64,000 nucleotides of DNA, taken from contig QRFJ01005771.1 in assembly GCA_006176705.1 (NCBI GenBank), positions 1-64,000 on the forward strand, in the 5' to 3' direction. Numbering within the stretch: position 1 is the first letter of the stretch; every line of letters begins with the position of its first letter. The DNA comes from Cocos nucifera. Its lineage: Eukaryota > Streptophyta > Magnoliopsida > Arecales > Arecaceae. This document shows, piece by piece, positions 47,390-58,479 of the stretch. The notes under the pieces are model-generated. The model was not told where the DNA came from. It saw only the letters and a program-made list of their open reading frames with translations, and made no database searches. A program made the translations under genes and the position numbers.

Positions 47390-49402
47390 CTAAACCTTTC
47401 CCACTAATTCAAACATACTTCCACCCCTCTTGCATCTCTGAATCTCTAGCTCTTTCAGCTTGTCGGTAGTAGACAGGTTCCCGATGTTTTTAAGATTGAA
47501 ATCACATTTTTTACCCAAGTTGATAAGATCACTTGAAGTGAGAGAATTGATGAACAAAATATCTTCTTCCTCGAAAGCAAGCTCCTCCAACCCGAGAACT
47601 TTTAATTTTTTAGTCCCCATGCGAGAATTTCGTTTGACTCCCTTCCGAATCTAGGGAGACTTCATCTTTTGCACAGGGGTGGAGAGATCATCTAGTAGTT
47701 GCTCAAACACCTTCCTGACTAGTATTGCACTCAAGTAGTTGGAGCTATAATTTGTTTCCTTCTGGTTCAGAGGCATGGGGGAGAGTTCTGTCGGTTCACC
47801 TTCCGTCAACCTACCCTTGGTCTTCTTGGGTAGTGTAAGCAACTCAAACTTTGGATTTGAAAAGATGACATGAGATTCAATCTTAGACTGATTAAAGAAT
47901 AGACACTTTAAGAGTTGTTGGGCGTAAAGGCTGGGTTTAAGTGATTTCAGAATGACGTCAACCCATGTCGTTGTAGAGATGGGCTATGGGGAGGGAGGAG
48001 AATGTTAGAAATGAGTCGTTGAGGATAGGATAACAGTCGGATGTGCAGACTAGAGTCAAGGTTGATTTGGAGATGATTAGAGCCAACTTCATTCCTAAGA
48101 TGATTAGGTTCAGGATTGTTGCTTCCTTTCTGAGAGAGTGGTTGCACCCCAGAGTTAACATGGTTTTTGGGGTTGTGATGCCCAAACCAGAACTCATTAT
48201 TGTCGTCATTATCTCCCTGCCTATCAGATGAGGAAAGATCGGTAGTGGTAGGGGCATAAAGAGAGGAGAAATTGACAATGACCCTAACAGCATAAATATG
48301 GGGACCTACAGTGACATCTATATAATCTGGAATGAGATCAAGATCCTCACCAAGGATACTGAGATCAAAACCAGTTAAATCTTCCCATTGAGAGCTAGAT
48401 CTACTAGTTCTAAAAGGCATCCCAAAACCAGATACAATACTTGCCACTGCTTCAGGGTTCTAACAGATTAGAGGTAGGTTAAGAAGACTAATATTAGCTT
48501 TGTATTTGAGATTATGAGGAGGCTGATCTCTGGTTTGATCCCAATGATTAACAATGAGAGTGAATCCTTCTCCCCTAGTATGACCAAGTGTCACAAGTGC
48601 TTGAACCACTTCAAAGGAAGGACATGCAACCAAAAACTCATTGTCCCGAGATAATCTTCTAGTTGTCCATAATCCTGGGACTCTAGCTTTGTGGGCAACG
48701 GTGATGCCGACATTGTCCACCTTAATCGATCGACCAAATGATCAAACGAAGGCAGCCCGGGCTACGTAAGTACTGGTTTCAGTCATTTCAAATGAGAAGG
48801 GAAAGGAAAGCCTTCAGATGGTTTTCCATGTTTGAAGGTGGAGACATGGTTTGGCCAGGGATAGTATGAACATTAGGATCTGATGGGGAGTGCTTAGAAT
48901 GAACTAGAGTCTGGGTAGAATATAGGACTGTAGGTTTGTGTAGCTCCTTACGCGACCTTGGATGTTTGAGCGGGATGTGGGTTTGAAGAGGTAGTTGACA
49001 ACTCCTAAAAGAGTGCCCAAATCGTAAGCAATGGAAGCACTTAATGGGATTTCTACAGGCTATCTTCTTATGCCCTATGTCACCACAATGAAAGCATTGC
49101 CGTCCCTTAAATAGTTTCACCGAGAGAAGAGGAGCGAGAGAGGGAGAAAGGGAAAAGGCAGAAGAGGAAGGAGACTTGCATGTACCTGAAGGGATCTTGG
49201 GATCAGCAGTCTTTTTGCCATTTCGACCGAACCTAACCGCATCTGTGTAGGAGAAATCCATCTTACAGTTCAAATCGCCGACGCCGTCGCCAACGCCGTC
49301 GCCGCAGCCACCTTCGCCACTGAGAGTAATACCTTCGCCGACATTCTGCAACCCAGCCTCCCCTCTCCTCACCCTGGATTTTCGGAGGTGACCACCATCC
49401 AT
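47390..49402 (-). pseudogene. LINE ORF1 remnant (CCHC plus RNA-binding domain)
   Basis: The N-terminal part from ATG 49402 ends in two CCHC knuckles, CFHCGDIGHKKIAC and CFHCLRFGHSFRSC (about 48990-49105). After frame changes follow FLVACPSFEVVQALVTLG and NISLLNLPLICWNPEAV-like sequence (about 48460-48640), a DUF4283-like RNA-binding fold, with a TAG inside. A polar tail ends at 47390. ORF1 protein would bind LINE RNA. Knuckles ahead of the RNA-binding domain is the order here; many plant LINEs have them after it. Confidence 0.7.
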
Positions 49403-49980
49403 TCACCGGACGGCAGGCAGGTGGAGGTTTAGCGGTATGAAACTTCTTATCTGAAGAAAAGTATTATAGAGGTACTCGAGAGGCGGAGAGATTGATGTGA
49501 ACCTTCTGCCTTGTTTCGTAACATAGATAACCAAGCGGAGTTAAGTTTGCACCAATTAATGGCGGGCGCCAACCGGTTGACGATGGCTTGAAGGAGTGAT
49601 GGCGTGCTGAGGGCCACTCACGGTGAGAGTGAGTTTCATACTCTTCACGTGGAATGTGTTTAGATTTTGAAAGCAGTTGACTGTTTGGTGGAGGGTGGGG
49701 GTATTCTGCATGGGAGACCTTAGAAGTGGCCCAGCGATAGGGATTAAGAAAGTTACGTGAGCAATCCTTTCTCTAGGACTAGAAGGTTCGCTCATGTTTG
49801 CTATCTCCCACACGTATGTTGCTAGCAGAGTGGTTACCTTTTTTCTTTCGATGGTTTGGACTGGGAAGGAGAAAGGATGAAGATGGAGGAAGTATTTTTG
49901 AACGTTGGGAGGGGATGGGTTGGTCTCTTGGGGACTATTTCTATAGCATGATATCTTCATCAACGAAATTTGAATCATAC

Positions 49981-50279
49981 ATGATAAAATCTATGGATGA
50001 AAAATGAACTAGAATCTTAATCTAATTGACCTGGAGACAGATCATGTGTGCTAGATGTGTTATTGGGACAAATCAATTGAGATTCTTGGTCACCAAAGGT
50101 CTACACCTAGTTCCCTTAGTTAAACATATGCTATATTGTCCAACATGGAATATGGATCCCAAATTGCATTACTGAACCTTTTAATATGTCGGATGAAACT
50201 AATTCATTTTCCTATTCTTGTAAAAGCCATATTCTACAATTCAATTCCTCATCATTCTGGAGTTTTTGTATGACCATTA
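49981..50279. other. Unassigned DNA between LINE and Copia-5
   Basis: About 300 bases of AT-rich sequence without a frame, repeat or motif that I can assign. It may be LINE 5' sequence, displaced Gypsy LTR U3 or older flanking DNA. Confidence 0.4.
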
Positions 50280-52030
50280 TGTTGGAGATCTCATACCAGA
50301 ATATTATGGCAGGAAGAAAGAAAAAAATAAAAAGAACACAATCAAGTACGTAGATCAGCCTAAAGGATCGCCTCCATGGAGCATGCAAAGCTTCACTATG
50401 AAAAAAAAATAAATACAAGAGAAAATTATCCACTCTCAATATTTGTATATAATTTTCTCAACTAGAAGTTATCCTTATAAAGTTCTCTCTCTTGGAGACC
50501 TCCTGAAACAATCACAGTCCACTGCCTACCTATCTGCTTAGAGCCTCCTGCTCTTGCTGCCGCTGGTGCCCTTTAATTTACAACCTTCTACCATCTCAGA
50601 TCTCAGCCAAACCACCACACAAGCCACTATCCTTAGTCTGTCCACAGGCCTTATAAAAGCCTCTATCCGAGCTCTGATTGGAGACTATACTTCGATTTGA
50701 ACTCTAACTAGCCCTTGACTACATCCATAGCCCTTCCAAGCCGCCAGATCACACCCACAAGCAACTATGGCTGCTTGATCATGCAAATGGTCCATGAAAA
50801 CACCCATGGACCGCATGAAATGCATGGGAAAATGCCCTTGGTCCATGATGGACAACATGAAACTAGGAGAAAACATCCCTAGTTCAAGGCCTGTACCCTG
50901 GGCCCACCCATGGGCTAGGTCACATTCACATGTCGGGCCGTAATTGCGGTTGCCCACATGTGCTAGGCTACACTTGCAGCAGGCCCGCATAGGCACTAGA
51001 TGGGCTGTGCACTCGCGGTCGGCCCGCCCGCCCTATGAGCGTCATGTGGGCCATGCCCTTGTGGCCAGCCCGCATGCTAGGCCAAGCTGGCCTACGTGCT
51101 GGGTTGGGCTGGCCCGTGCTGCTTGCTCCATCCTGTGTCGGTCCATGGATCTACTCCGATGGCCCATAGACCATACCTCCTACATCAATCTTCTTCCTTC
51201 GCACGTATCTTCTCCATCCAAACTTTGATTGGGGTGCTGTTGGGCTCGTTGGACTTCGTTCATCATTCTAAGCCTCACTATGAGCTTATTATGGAAGAAT
51301 TCAAGACATTTTTCTCAATAATATTTCTCTCGACTTGATATTCAGTCTCTACCTATTTGAGAGCTCTTCTCGTGCCCTCATATCCTGAGACAATCGCCTA
51401 TTGATCATAGATGGGCAAACATGAAAGTTGAGCCAGGCTGCTAGATCCCATCTTCATCAATTGTTGTAATCCTTCTGACTTGAGATCTACTCGGTGTAGT
51501 CTTTTATGGCAATAAAAACTTCACTCTATGACATTATATTGCCTAGCACCCTACACATGTTGTGCTGGGCCGCACCCTTATGGCCAGCCCATGTGCTAGA
51601 CTGGACTGGCCTACACCACCTACTTCAACTTGTGCTGATCTATGGGCCCACTCCGATGGCCCATAGGCCATATCTCCTACATCGGTCTTCTTTCTTTATG
51701 TGTATTTTCTCCATCTAGGCTTTGATTAGGATGTTCTTGGATTTGTTGGACTCCGTTCATCATCCTGAACCTCGCTGTATGCTTATTATAGGAGAATTTG
51801 AGATATTTTCCTCAAGAATCTCCATCTCGACTCGATATTCGATCTCCACCTATATGAGAGCAAGTCTTATGCCCACATGCCTTGCAGTAATTGCCTGTTG
51901 ATCATAGATAGGCAAATATGGGAGTCAAGCTAGGTTACTTGATCCCATCTCTATCGATTGCTGGAATTCTCTTGGCTAGAGATCTACTCGAGGTAGCCTC
52001 CTTCAATAATTAAAATTTCACTCTACAACA
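50280..52030 (-). repeat. Copia-5 3' LTR with internal tandem duplication
   Basis: About 1.75 kb. The left end TGTTGGAGATCTC is firm from alignment with the other LTR. The right end near 52030 (CTCTACAACA) is inferred from the end of gag-protease similarity and a purine-rich stretch on the element strand. An approximately 500-base segment is present twice in tandem (about 51040-51540 and 51541-52030). Confidence 0.65.
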
Positions 52031-52034
52031 TCGC

Positions 52035-53347
52035 ATGTCATCCTCCTGAGTCTCGTGTCTCGTGCCCGATCCATCTCCACCTGAAGCTCCACCTCACACT
52101 GTGCTCCCCGCCATGAGATAGTATCTTCCATACTTTTTTCTCTAATTATCACCCTACTGCCATCCATCACCCTCAGAATTTTTTCATTAGCTTTCAATCT
52201 GAAGTCGATTAAATTCAGTCTGCTCTGTGAGATTAGATTCTTCTTAAAGTCGGATATGTATCAGACCTCACTCAACTTCTTCATTATTCCATCATAGAGC
52301 TTCATGCTGATCATCCTATTGCCTTTGATCTCACAGCTCGATTCGTCAAGCAGAAACACAGTGCCCTCACTAGTTTCCAAGAAATCAAACAGCTCTTCTC
52401 TGCAACATAGATGATGGGAACAAGTAGAATCCATAATCCACTGAGAGAAAGAAGTAGATACCTCATCAATTATCAAAAGGATATCGTCACTACCTTTTGT
52501 ATTACTACTGGCCATCGCCACAATAGCCTGCATCTGATCTTTGAGTTGTTGAAAATTTTTGACATGATATCCCAACTTGTCTCACCAATAGCACCTGATC
52601 TTGCTCTGATTCCTCATCTTGGACTTGGACCACCCATCTCACAATCTCCTAACGTTTCATCTTTTGCTATCATCATCTCCAAACACCGTCAGGGGTGAGT
52701 TGCCATCTGAACTCGAGGCTTGGTTCTTCCGATTGAGAATTTCGTTCTAGAGTAGTGCAAAAGTCACCTCTTCCATCTTAATGGTGCTCTTGCCTACAAG
52801 AAGAGTAGTGATCAAAGACTCAAATGACGATAGAAGGAATGATAGCAAGACCAACATCTTGGTCTTCTCCTCAATTTTTTTTACCAATGCTGAGAAGATC
52901 GGTAAGAATCTTCTGAAAGTTGAATAGATGCTCCTGTATACTTTATCCTTCATCCATCCGCAGCTGATAAAACTGTCTTTAAAGAAATAGCATGTTGGTG
53001 AGTAATTTTATCATATATAACTCCTCGAGCTTCGACTGCAGCACTATCGAGAAAGTCTCGCTAAGTACATAGATTACTATATCATATGCTTGGTATAAGT
53101 GGATCGTGCTTACCACTTGTATCTAGATCTACTTTCAATCCTTCATCTCCATGATGGCAAGCATATCCTCATATAAGAAAGTATTGATCAATCCATATTG
53201 GATGAGGACATCATTTACCCTTGTTTGCTATAAGAAGAAATTGCCCTTTTCATTGAAGCTGTTGATCTCTATGTTGATTACGCTTGTCTTTTCTATATTC
53301 TTTAATCTTTATCACCATTGCTATAATCCATGCTCCGATACCACCTA
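52035..53347 (-). pseudogene. Copia-5 gag-protease remnant
   Basis: Capsid segments SKLEELYMIKLLTNMLFL (about 53000-53050) and SFESLITTLLVGKSTIKMEEV (about 52760-52815) are Copia gag. The protease region carries WIMDSTCSHHL (about 52410-52440), where the usual DSG is DST, then FLETSEGTVFLLDESS and KKNLISQ. The frame passes into GAG-pre-integrase-like sequence and then stops near 52040 where integrase should follow. No integrase or RT is found. Multiple stops lie in the gag 5' part. Confidence 0.75.
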
Positions 53348-53359
53348 GCTCTTATACCA
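53348..53359 (-). other. Copia-5 primer-binding site
   Basis: Plus strand GCTCTTATACCA, i.e. TGGTATAAGAGC on the element strand, one base from the Copia consensus TGGTATCAGAGC complementary to initiator tRNA-Met. It lies two bases inside the 5' LTR end and fixes the element's orientation. Confidence 0.85.
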
Positions 53360-53361
53360 AT

Positions 53362-53435
53362 TATTGAAAATCTCATACTAGAATATTATGACAGGAAGAA
53401 AGAAGAAAATAAAAAGGATGCAATCAAATATGTGG
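53362..53435 (-). repeat. Copia-5 5' LTR, inner fragment
   Basis: 74 bases matching 50280-50353 (CTCATACTAGAATATTATG and following). It is separated from its continuation at 63601 by the Copia-4 insertion. The outermost dinucleotide reads TA for TG on the plus strand. Confidence 0.85.
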
Positions 53436-55705
53436 TGTTAGATATATGTGCCCTAGAAGCCAGAATTGGCTGACACTTGTAATACACTTCTAGGGGCAAA
53501 ATTGTAATTTTGACTATAATTAATGAAATGGGTTATTTTCTATCACACCTGTGTATTTAGTGTCTGTGATACATCCTTTGAGTTAATGGTAATGATAATT
53601 CATATTTTCAAGAGTTGAAAATTTAAGACATGAATAATCATTATTAACTCATAAACAGCTTCCGACCATAGGATCATCACGAGGATGGTGATTGATCCGG
53701 AAGGTTGGTGTACGATCGCTTCTCTTTAGTAGATGAGTCTTGAGTCTACGGTGTGGAGACACCGGAGCGAGAGTACAGGTACTCGTTAGAGAACGAGGGC
53801 ACTGAGCGTGACCACCTCGAGTAGTCATTAGGAAGTCTACCTTCTCATCAATGACTGACTCGATGCTGCAGTAGTGTGTCTGGTTCTTTGACCTGAGATG
53901 CATCGGTAGTTCACCTTGAGGGTGTTATAGTTTGACTACACCATTACTCGGTCTCCTAGCCATATGGAATCCTGAGGTGTATGTTGGCTATAGCATGTTC
54001 ATTGTAGGAACTGGATTGCATCAAGATGGGATCTATCTACCTCGGTGGTAGAGGAGTAGCCCTATGATGATCATGAGAATCAAGTCCAGAAATCCATGGC
54101 CATGGTAGAGTGAAATAATAGAAAGAGTTTCTATTTAGATTTTCACATTGGACTCGAATCGAATGATTACATCATATGACAGAGACTAGGGTTTGACGAG
54201 TTCACCTTAACCCTAATCTGATCGGGGCTCAAGATAGAAGAACTGAATCACACAGGTAGCTGCACCAAGAGGTTCGCATTCAGCTCTGATGGGTTGCCAC
54301 CATATACTGCTAGGTGTCACTGGTGGATTTTGGGAGCAATTAGAATGATTTAGATGATCGATCATTCTAGCTGTTCGAATCAGAAGAGTTCTGATCCATC
54401 GAAAGGAGTTTCGATGATGTCTATGATAGAGATCATGACATATCCCATTACCATATAGAACTGAACCTAACTGGATCACACAAACAAGGGTTTGAATCTG
54501 GTGATCATCAATTGAACTGATCTAGTTCAATTGATCTGAATGAGATTCAATTAGGTTCAAGAAAATCGTGCTAGCACTCGATTGAACCTAACGTTCTTCT
54601 TTTACTATCATAAATAAGTTGTCCTGACTGAGCCAAAGGAGTTTGTGCTCAATCAGAGGCCTTCATATGGTCTGACTGGAGGTTGTCCAAGTCAGAATAG
54701 GTTGTCTTATTTGTAAGACATTACCTGCCATTTTTGGTCACCTGTCCATTTCTTGTTCTTTGACTTTGGTCAAAAGTCTACCTTTGACTGGTCAAACGTT
54801 GACCATTGACCCTTTGACTTTTGACCACATGTCATGCACCTATTGGAGAGCTGGTGGGGGCCTGTCCTCCCTGCCAGAACCTGGCAAGGAGAAGGGCGCA
54901 CGCCAAGGGTGGCGTGAGCCCAAGTAGGAGGCGCCTAGGAGTCCTTGTTGGACAAGGACTCCACCTCCCTTTTGGATTCCAATCAGAGTTCTACTAAGAA
55001 TCCAGTTTGACTGGTCTTAGGCGCCCTCTAAGGAGGAATCCAGGGGTCTCTATTCCAACCAATCAGATTTAGATCTGATTTCACAAAGGGTTGTGATTGG
55101 TTGAGAGGAAGAGGAGTTGGATCACAAGAGGTCTATAAATAAGACCCTGCGCCCAACCCTAATTCCAATGCTATTAGACACGCCCCAAGGCTGCCTCTCC
55201 CCTCCTTCTCCATGCCATAGTCTCTTCTCCCCTTGCTCTCCACGTCCAAAAGTGTTTTGGATTTAGGTTGGTGCGATTCAGATCAAAGAAAGGCGATCAA
55301 AAGCAAGAAGGCTGCGCTGCTGCAAAAGGACGACTGCAGATCTTCAAAAGAGTTTTGAAGATCCTCCAGATCAGATCCAGATCTAATTTTTGGAGGTGTG
55401 ATAGAGAAGAAGAGGATCTCCAGATCCAACCTGAGTGGATACCGGTAGAGGCCAGGCGCTTGCGTGGCTAAGATCCAGAACCTTCCGCTGCAATCAGGAT
55501 CATCTACAGGGTAATAGGATTACCCAAATCAGGTAAATTAAATTTGATTTAATTTATCTTGTTTTATTTTATTTATTAAAATAATAAAAATCAGATCTAA
55601 AATATATCAAGATCTGATTGAGATCAAGAGAAAATTTTTGAAATATATCTCTTGATCTAATCAGATCTGAACGAACCTGGACCAAAAAATCAGGATTTCC
55701 CTTCA
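53436..55705 (+). repeat. Copia-4 5' LTR
   Basis: 2270 bases, TG...CA ends. A TATAAATA box lies at 55134-55141, with CAACCAATCAG-type CAAT boxes about 70 bases upstream, so transcription likely starts near 55165-55175. A perfect 11-base inverted repeat with a 3-base loop (GATCTTCAAAA GAG TTTTGAAGATC, 55339-55363) lies in the transcribed part. A 67-codon frame at 55268 is repeated in the 3' LTR and is not a gene. Confidence 0.95.
55134..55141 (+). promoter_or_regulatory. Copia-4 LTR TATA box
   Basis: TATAAATA followed by AGACCCTGCGCCCAACC. The same sequence is at 63029-63036 in the 3' LTR. Position in the LTR and context fit an RNA polymerase II core promoter; the start site itself cannot be seen. 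Confidence 0.7.
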
Positions 55706-55707
55706 AC

Positions 55708-55719
55708 TGGTATCAGAGC
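55708..55719 (+). other. Copia-4 primer-binding site
   Basis: TGGTATCAGAGC, two bases after the 5' LTR end, perfectly matching the plant Copia consensus complementary to initiator tRNA-Met. It primes minus-strand cDNA synthesis. Confidence 0.93.
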
Positions 55720-57561
55720 CATGGTTCTAAATTATTTAGATCTAATTTTAATTTTATTTTAATTAGAAAATAAAGTAATTTCAGATGTCACATGAGATGT
55801 GATCAGATCTAAAATCAGAAAAAATTAAAATTAAATGATTTGGATCTAAGAACATGAAGATATGCATGACTAGTTCTAGAATAGAATAGTTCTATAGAAT
55901 AGTTTTGCATGTCTTTGATTTAATCTGATTAAATCATATTTTAGATCTTCTTATTTACTATTTTTTGATATTATAAGTGTTATAATAACATCTGATAAAT
56001 AGCAAATAAAAATTATTTAATTTTAAATATCATATGAGATATGATAGATGCATGACTAGACTAATTGTAGAATAGTTCTACATAATTGTCTAGATTAGAA
56101 TTTATTTTGATTAGATCAATTTAAATCTAATTTTTTAGATTATTATGTGATAATTTAGATCTGAAAACATGCATGATTTGATACATGAGATGTATGCAAA
56201 ATATGCCTTGATTAGATCTAAATTTGTATATGAGATATATGATATAGATCTATAACTGTTTTGTAGATTTACATGTTCCTGATTAAGGCGTTCCTCTTGG
56301 CCGTCCGGTCATAAGAATGAAGAAGGGTTTAAAGGTCCCTCTCTTCCCATTCGATGGGGTGTTCTTATGACGTGTAGGGGTGCTGCGTGTTCGTCCTTAA
56401 TCAGAAACCCAAAACTTACTTTCTGCAAAACCCTAGATCCTGAAATCCTAGGATTTATTGTGCATATTTTGTTTATGAACCCAACTTAATTAAGAATTAA
56501 GTTTATGGAATATCAATTAGGTCTAAAATTGAGAATTTCAGATCTAAGACATATTCATAATACTGGGTTCGGGCTTGGGTAGCTCAATTAGGTCTAAGCG
56601 GTTGATCAAACCGAATCAAGAGTTGGTTAGATGGGATCAACAATGCTTAAATTGACCAGCCTAATAGGATTAAGTCTGGGTCAAGATCGAGTCACGATCA
56701 AGCAAGACCTAATTAGGCTCAGAGGTTTAGAGTCTGGATTGTAGGCTAACCCAATTGGTTCTGACTCAACAATTTGGTGTCTAAGGTAAGTTTGGCACAG
56801 ACGACCGACTGGTTTTTAATTGGAAGCTACTCGATCCTGAATGCGTTCTTGTGCGAGTTAACGGCATATTCCTTCCACCGGTCTCACTTACCTGGCCATA
56901 TCTGTTGACACAGTTCTGATCTGAGGTGGTCAATAATCCGAGCTGAACCCATGCCACTAGGTTAGTCATAATTGTTATGACTAAGCCAAGTCTAGTTTAA
57001 TGAGACCTGAATCAATTCTCCCTCCTAAGAAAAGATTAAGTCTGAGGTCTTCCACCATTGTAGACGTGCGGGCCCTTCCCGGGGTTGATTGTTCTCGACT
57101 GGATACAGTGGCTCAGTTGCACCGGGAAGACGCAACCATGTCTATTAGGCATTGGATGCTATGGGCTGGAGGATAAGTTGGGCTCAATATTCCGGATACG
57201 GTGAGAGACCCAATTAGGAACCCAGTCTATGCAAATGGTGGGTCTGACTTAACTAAGGAGTGGATCAATATTCCGGATACGGTGAGATTCATGAATTAGA
57301 GACCAAGTTTGGGTGCACCATGATTAGAGAATCATTGAACAAGAGTTGTTCACTCATTGGCTAACCCATCACCAATAACTGTTAGGTGAGGTGATGAGTC
57401 AGTTGGTGAGACCGCACCACCCACTAGAAATCATCAATCGCGGAGATTTTCGCATCTCTACAGAGGGAAGTGTAGGGATCCGAGAAAATAGTGGGAGCTA
57501 ATTTGTTTAAAAATAAAATTCCTAAACAAATTGGTCAAGTCAAAATTACAGTATCTAACTA
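55720..57561 (+). other. Copia-4 untranslated leader
   Basis: About 1.85 kb, AT-rich, with many stops in all frames and no gene. A motif of 22 bases (core ATTCCGGATACGGTGAGA) occurs twice at 57185-57206 and 57266-57287. It is conserved in the leaders of Copia-1 and Copia-3. Such leaders may hold packaging, dimerisation or translation signals; the function here is unknown. Confidence 0.7.
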
Positions 57562-58479
57562 GAATCTTTGACTCTCTATAGGAAAATATCTGCGTCCAAC
57601 CCATTGGCACGTATCCTGGACACACATAGATTGACCGGACCCAATTATAAAGATTGGCTCAGGAACTACAAAATTGTTTTGGGTTCAGAGAAGTTAACAC
57701 ATATTTTGGATCAGGACCCTCGCACCTTACCAGCTCGTCCATCCACTGAATAGAGAGCATCTCTGAAAAAATGGATTGACGAAGACAATAAGGCCGGATA
57801 CTACATGTTGGGCTCAATGTCTGATGAGCTCCAGCGCCAACATGAAAATATCGGGACTACTCGCCAAATGTTGGCTCACCTGCAGGAGATGTTTGGTGAA
57901 CAGAGTCGCGCAGCCAAATATCAAGTCACAAAATGACTTTTTAAGGCTAAGATGCGTGATGGGCAGTCAGTCCAAGATCACTGTCTGACAATGATCAAGG
58001 ACATGGAAGAGCTTGAGAAGCTCGGTGTGAAGTTGGACTTGGACTTGTAGAATGATATTATTCTGCAATTCTTGACTGATGCATATGGGCAATTCATCAT
58101 GAATTACCACATACATAAACTTCAAAATTCCTTGGCCGAGTTGATGAATATGCTGGTTACCGCTGAGCTTTCTATGAAAGGTTCTAAAGGCTCAGTTCTT
58201 GCTATGGAACGGACTTCTTCCAAAAGAAAGTCTTATGGAAAGAAAAAAAAGTCTGTGAAAAAGCAGAAGGTGGAAGGATCAAAGAAGAAGAAGGCAGAAT
58301 CGAAGAAGAAGGTCGATGGCAAAGGAAAGTGTTTCCATTGCAACAGCGACGGCCATTGGAAGTGGAACTGCCCTACTTACCTGGCCACCCTAAAGAACAA
58401 GAAGGAAGGTCCTTCTGGAGGTATGCTCGTTATTGAGTCTAACCTTACAGTTTCTTCTGCATCCAAGTTGGGTGCTTGA
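57562..58479 (+). pseudogene. Copia-4 gag
   Basis: One frame spans the whole gene, broken only by TAG 57751-57753 (CAG in Copia-3), TGA 57934-57936 and TAG 58048-58050. N-terminal segment ILDTHRLTGPNYKDWLRN, capsid MLGSMSDELQ, zinc knuckle CFHCNSDGHWKWNC (about 58329-58370), Lys-rich linker. Where family relatives have the initiator ATG, the codon is ATA (57586-57588), and a TAA lies upstream at 57556, so no in-frame AUG precedes the conserved region; the first in-frame Met is near 57803. Gag would form the particle. Confidence 0.88.

Larger units (their letters stand above)
43285..49980 (-). mobile_element. Plant L1-type LINE retrotransposon, decayed
   Basis: Minus-strand non-LTR element with ORF1 (49402-47390) and ORF2 (47059-43285). 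ORF2 carries an apurinic-type endonuclease, reverse transcriptase and C-terminal zf-RVT domain. No clear poly(A) run or target duplicate was found at the 3' (left) end, so the borders are approximate. It directly abuts the TATA box of the Gypsy LTR, which suggests insertion into that LTR. Confidence 0.8.

Noticed and set aside
50944..51718. Arg/Pro-rich frames of 70-94 codons
   Set aside because: They occur twice because of the tandem duplication in the Copia-5 LTR and show no domain.
55268..55471. 67-codon frame repeated at 63163-63366
   Set aside because: It lies in both LTRs of Copia-4, covers the leader hairpin and is degenerate in other family LTRs; chance frame.
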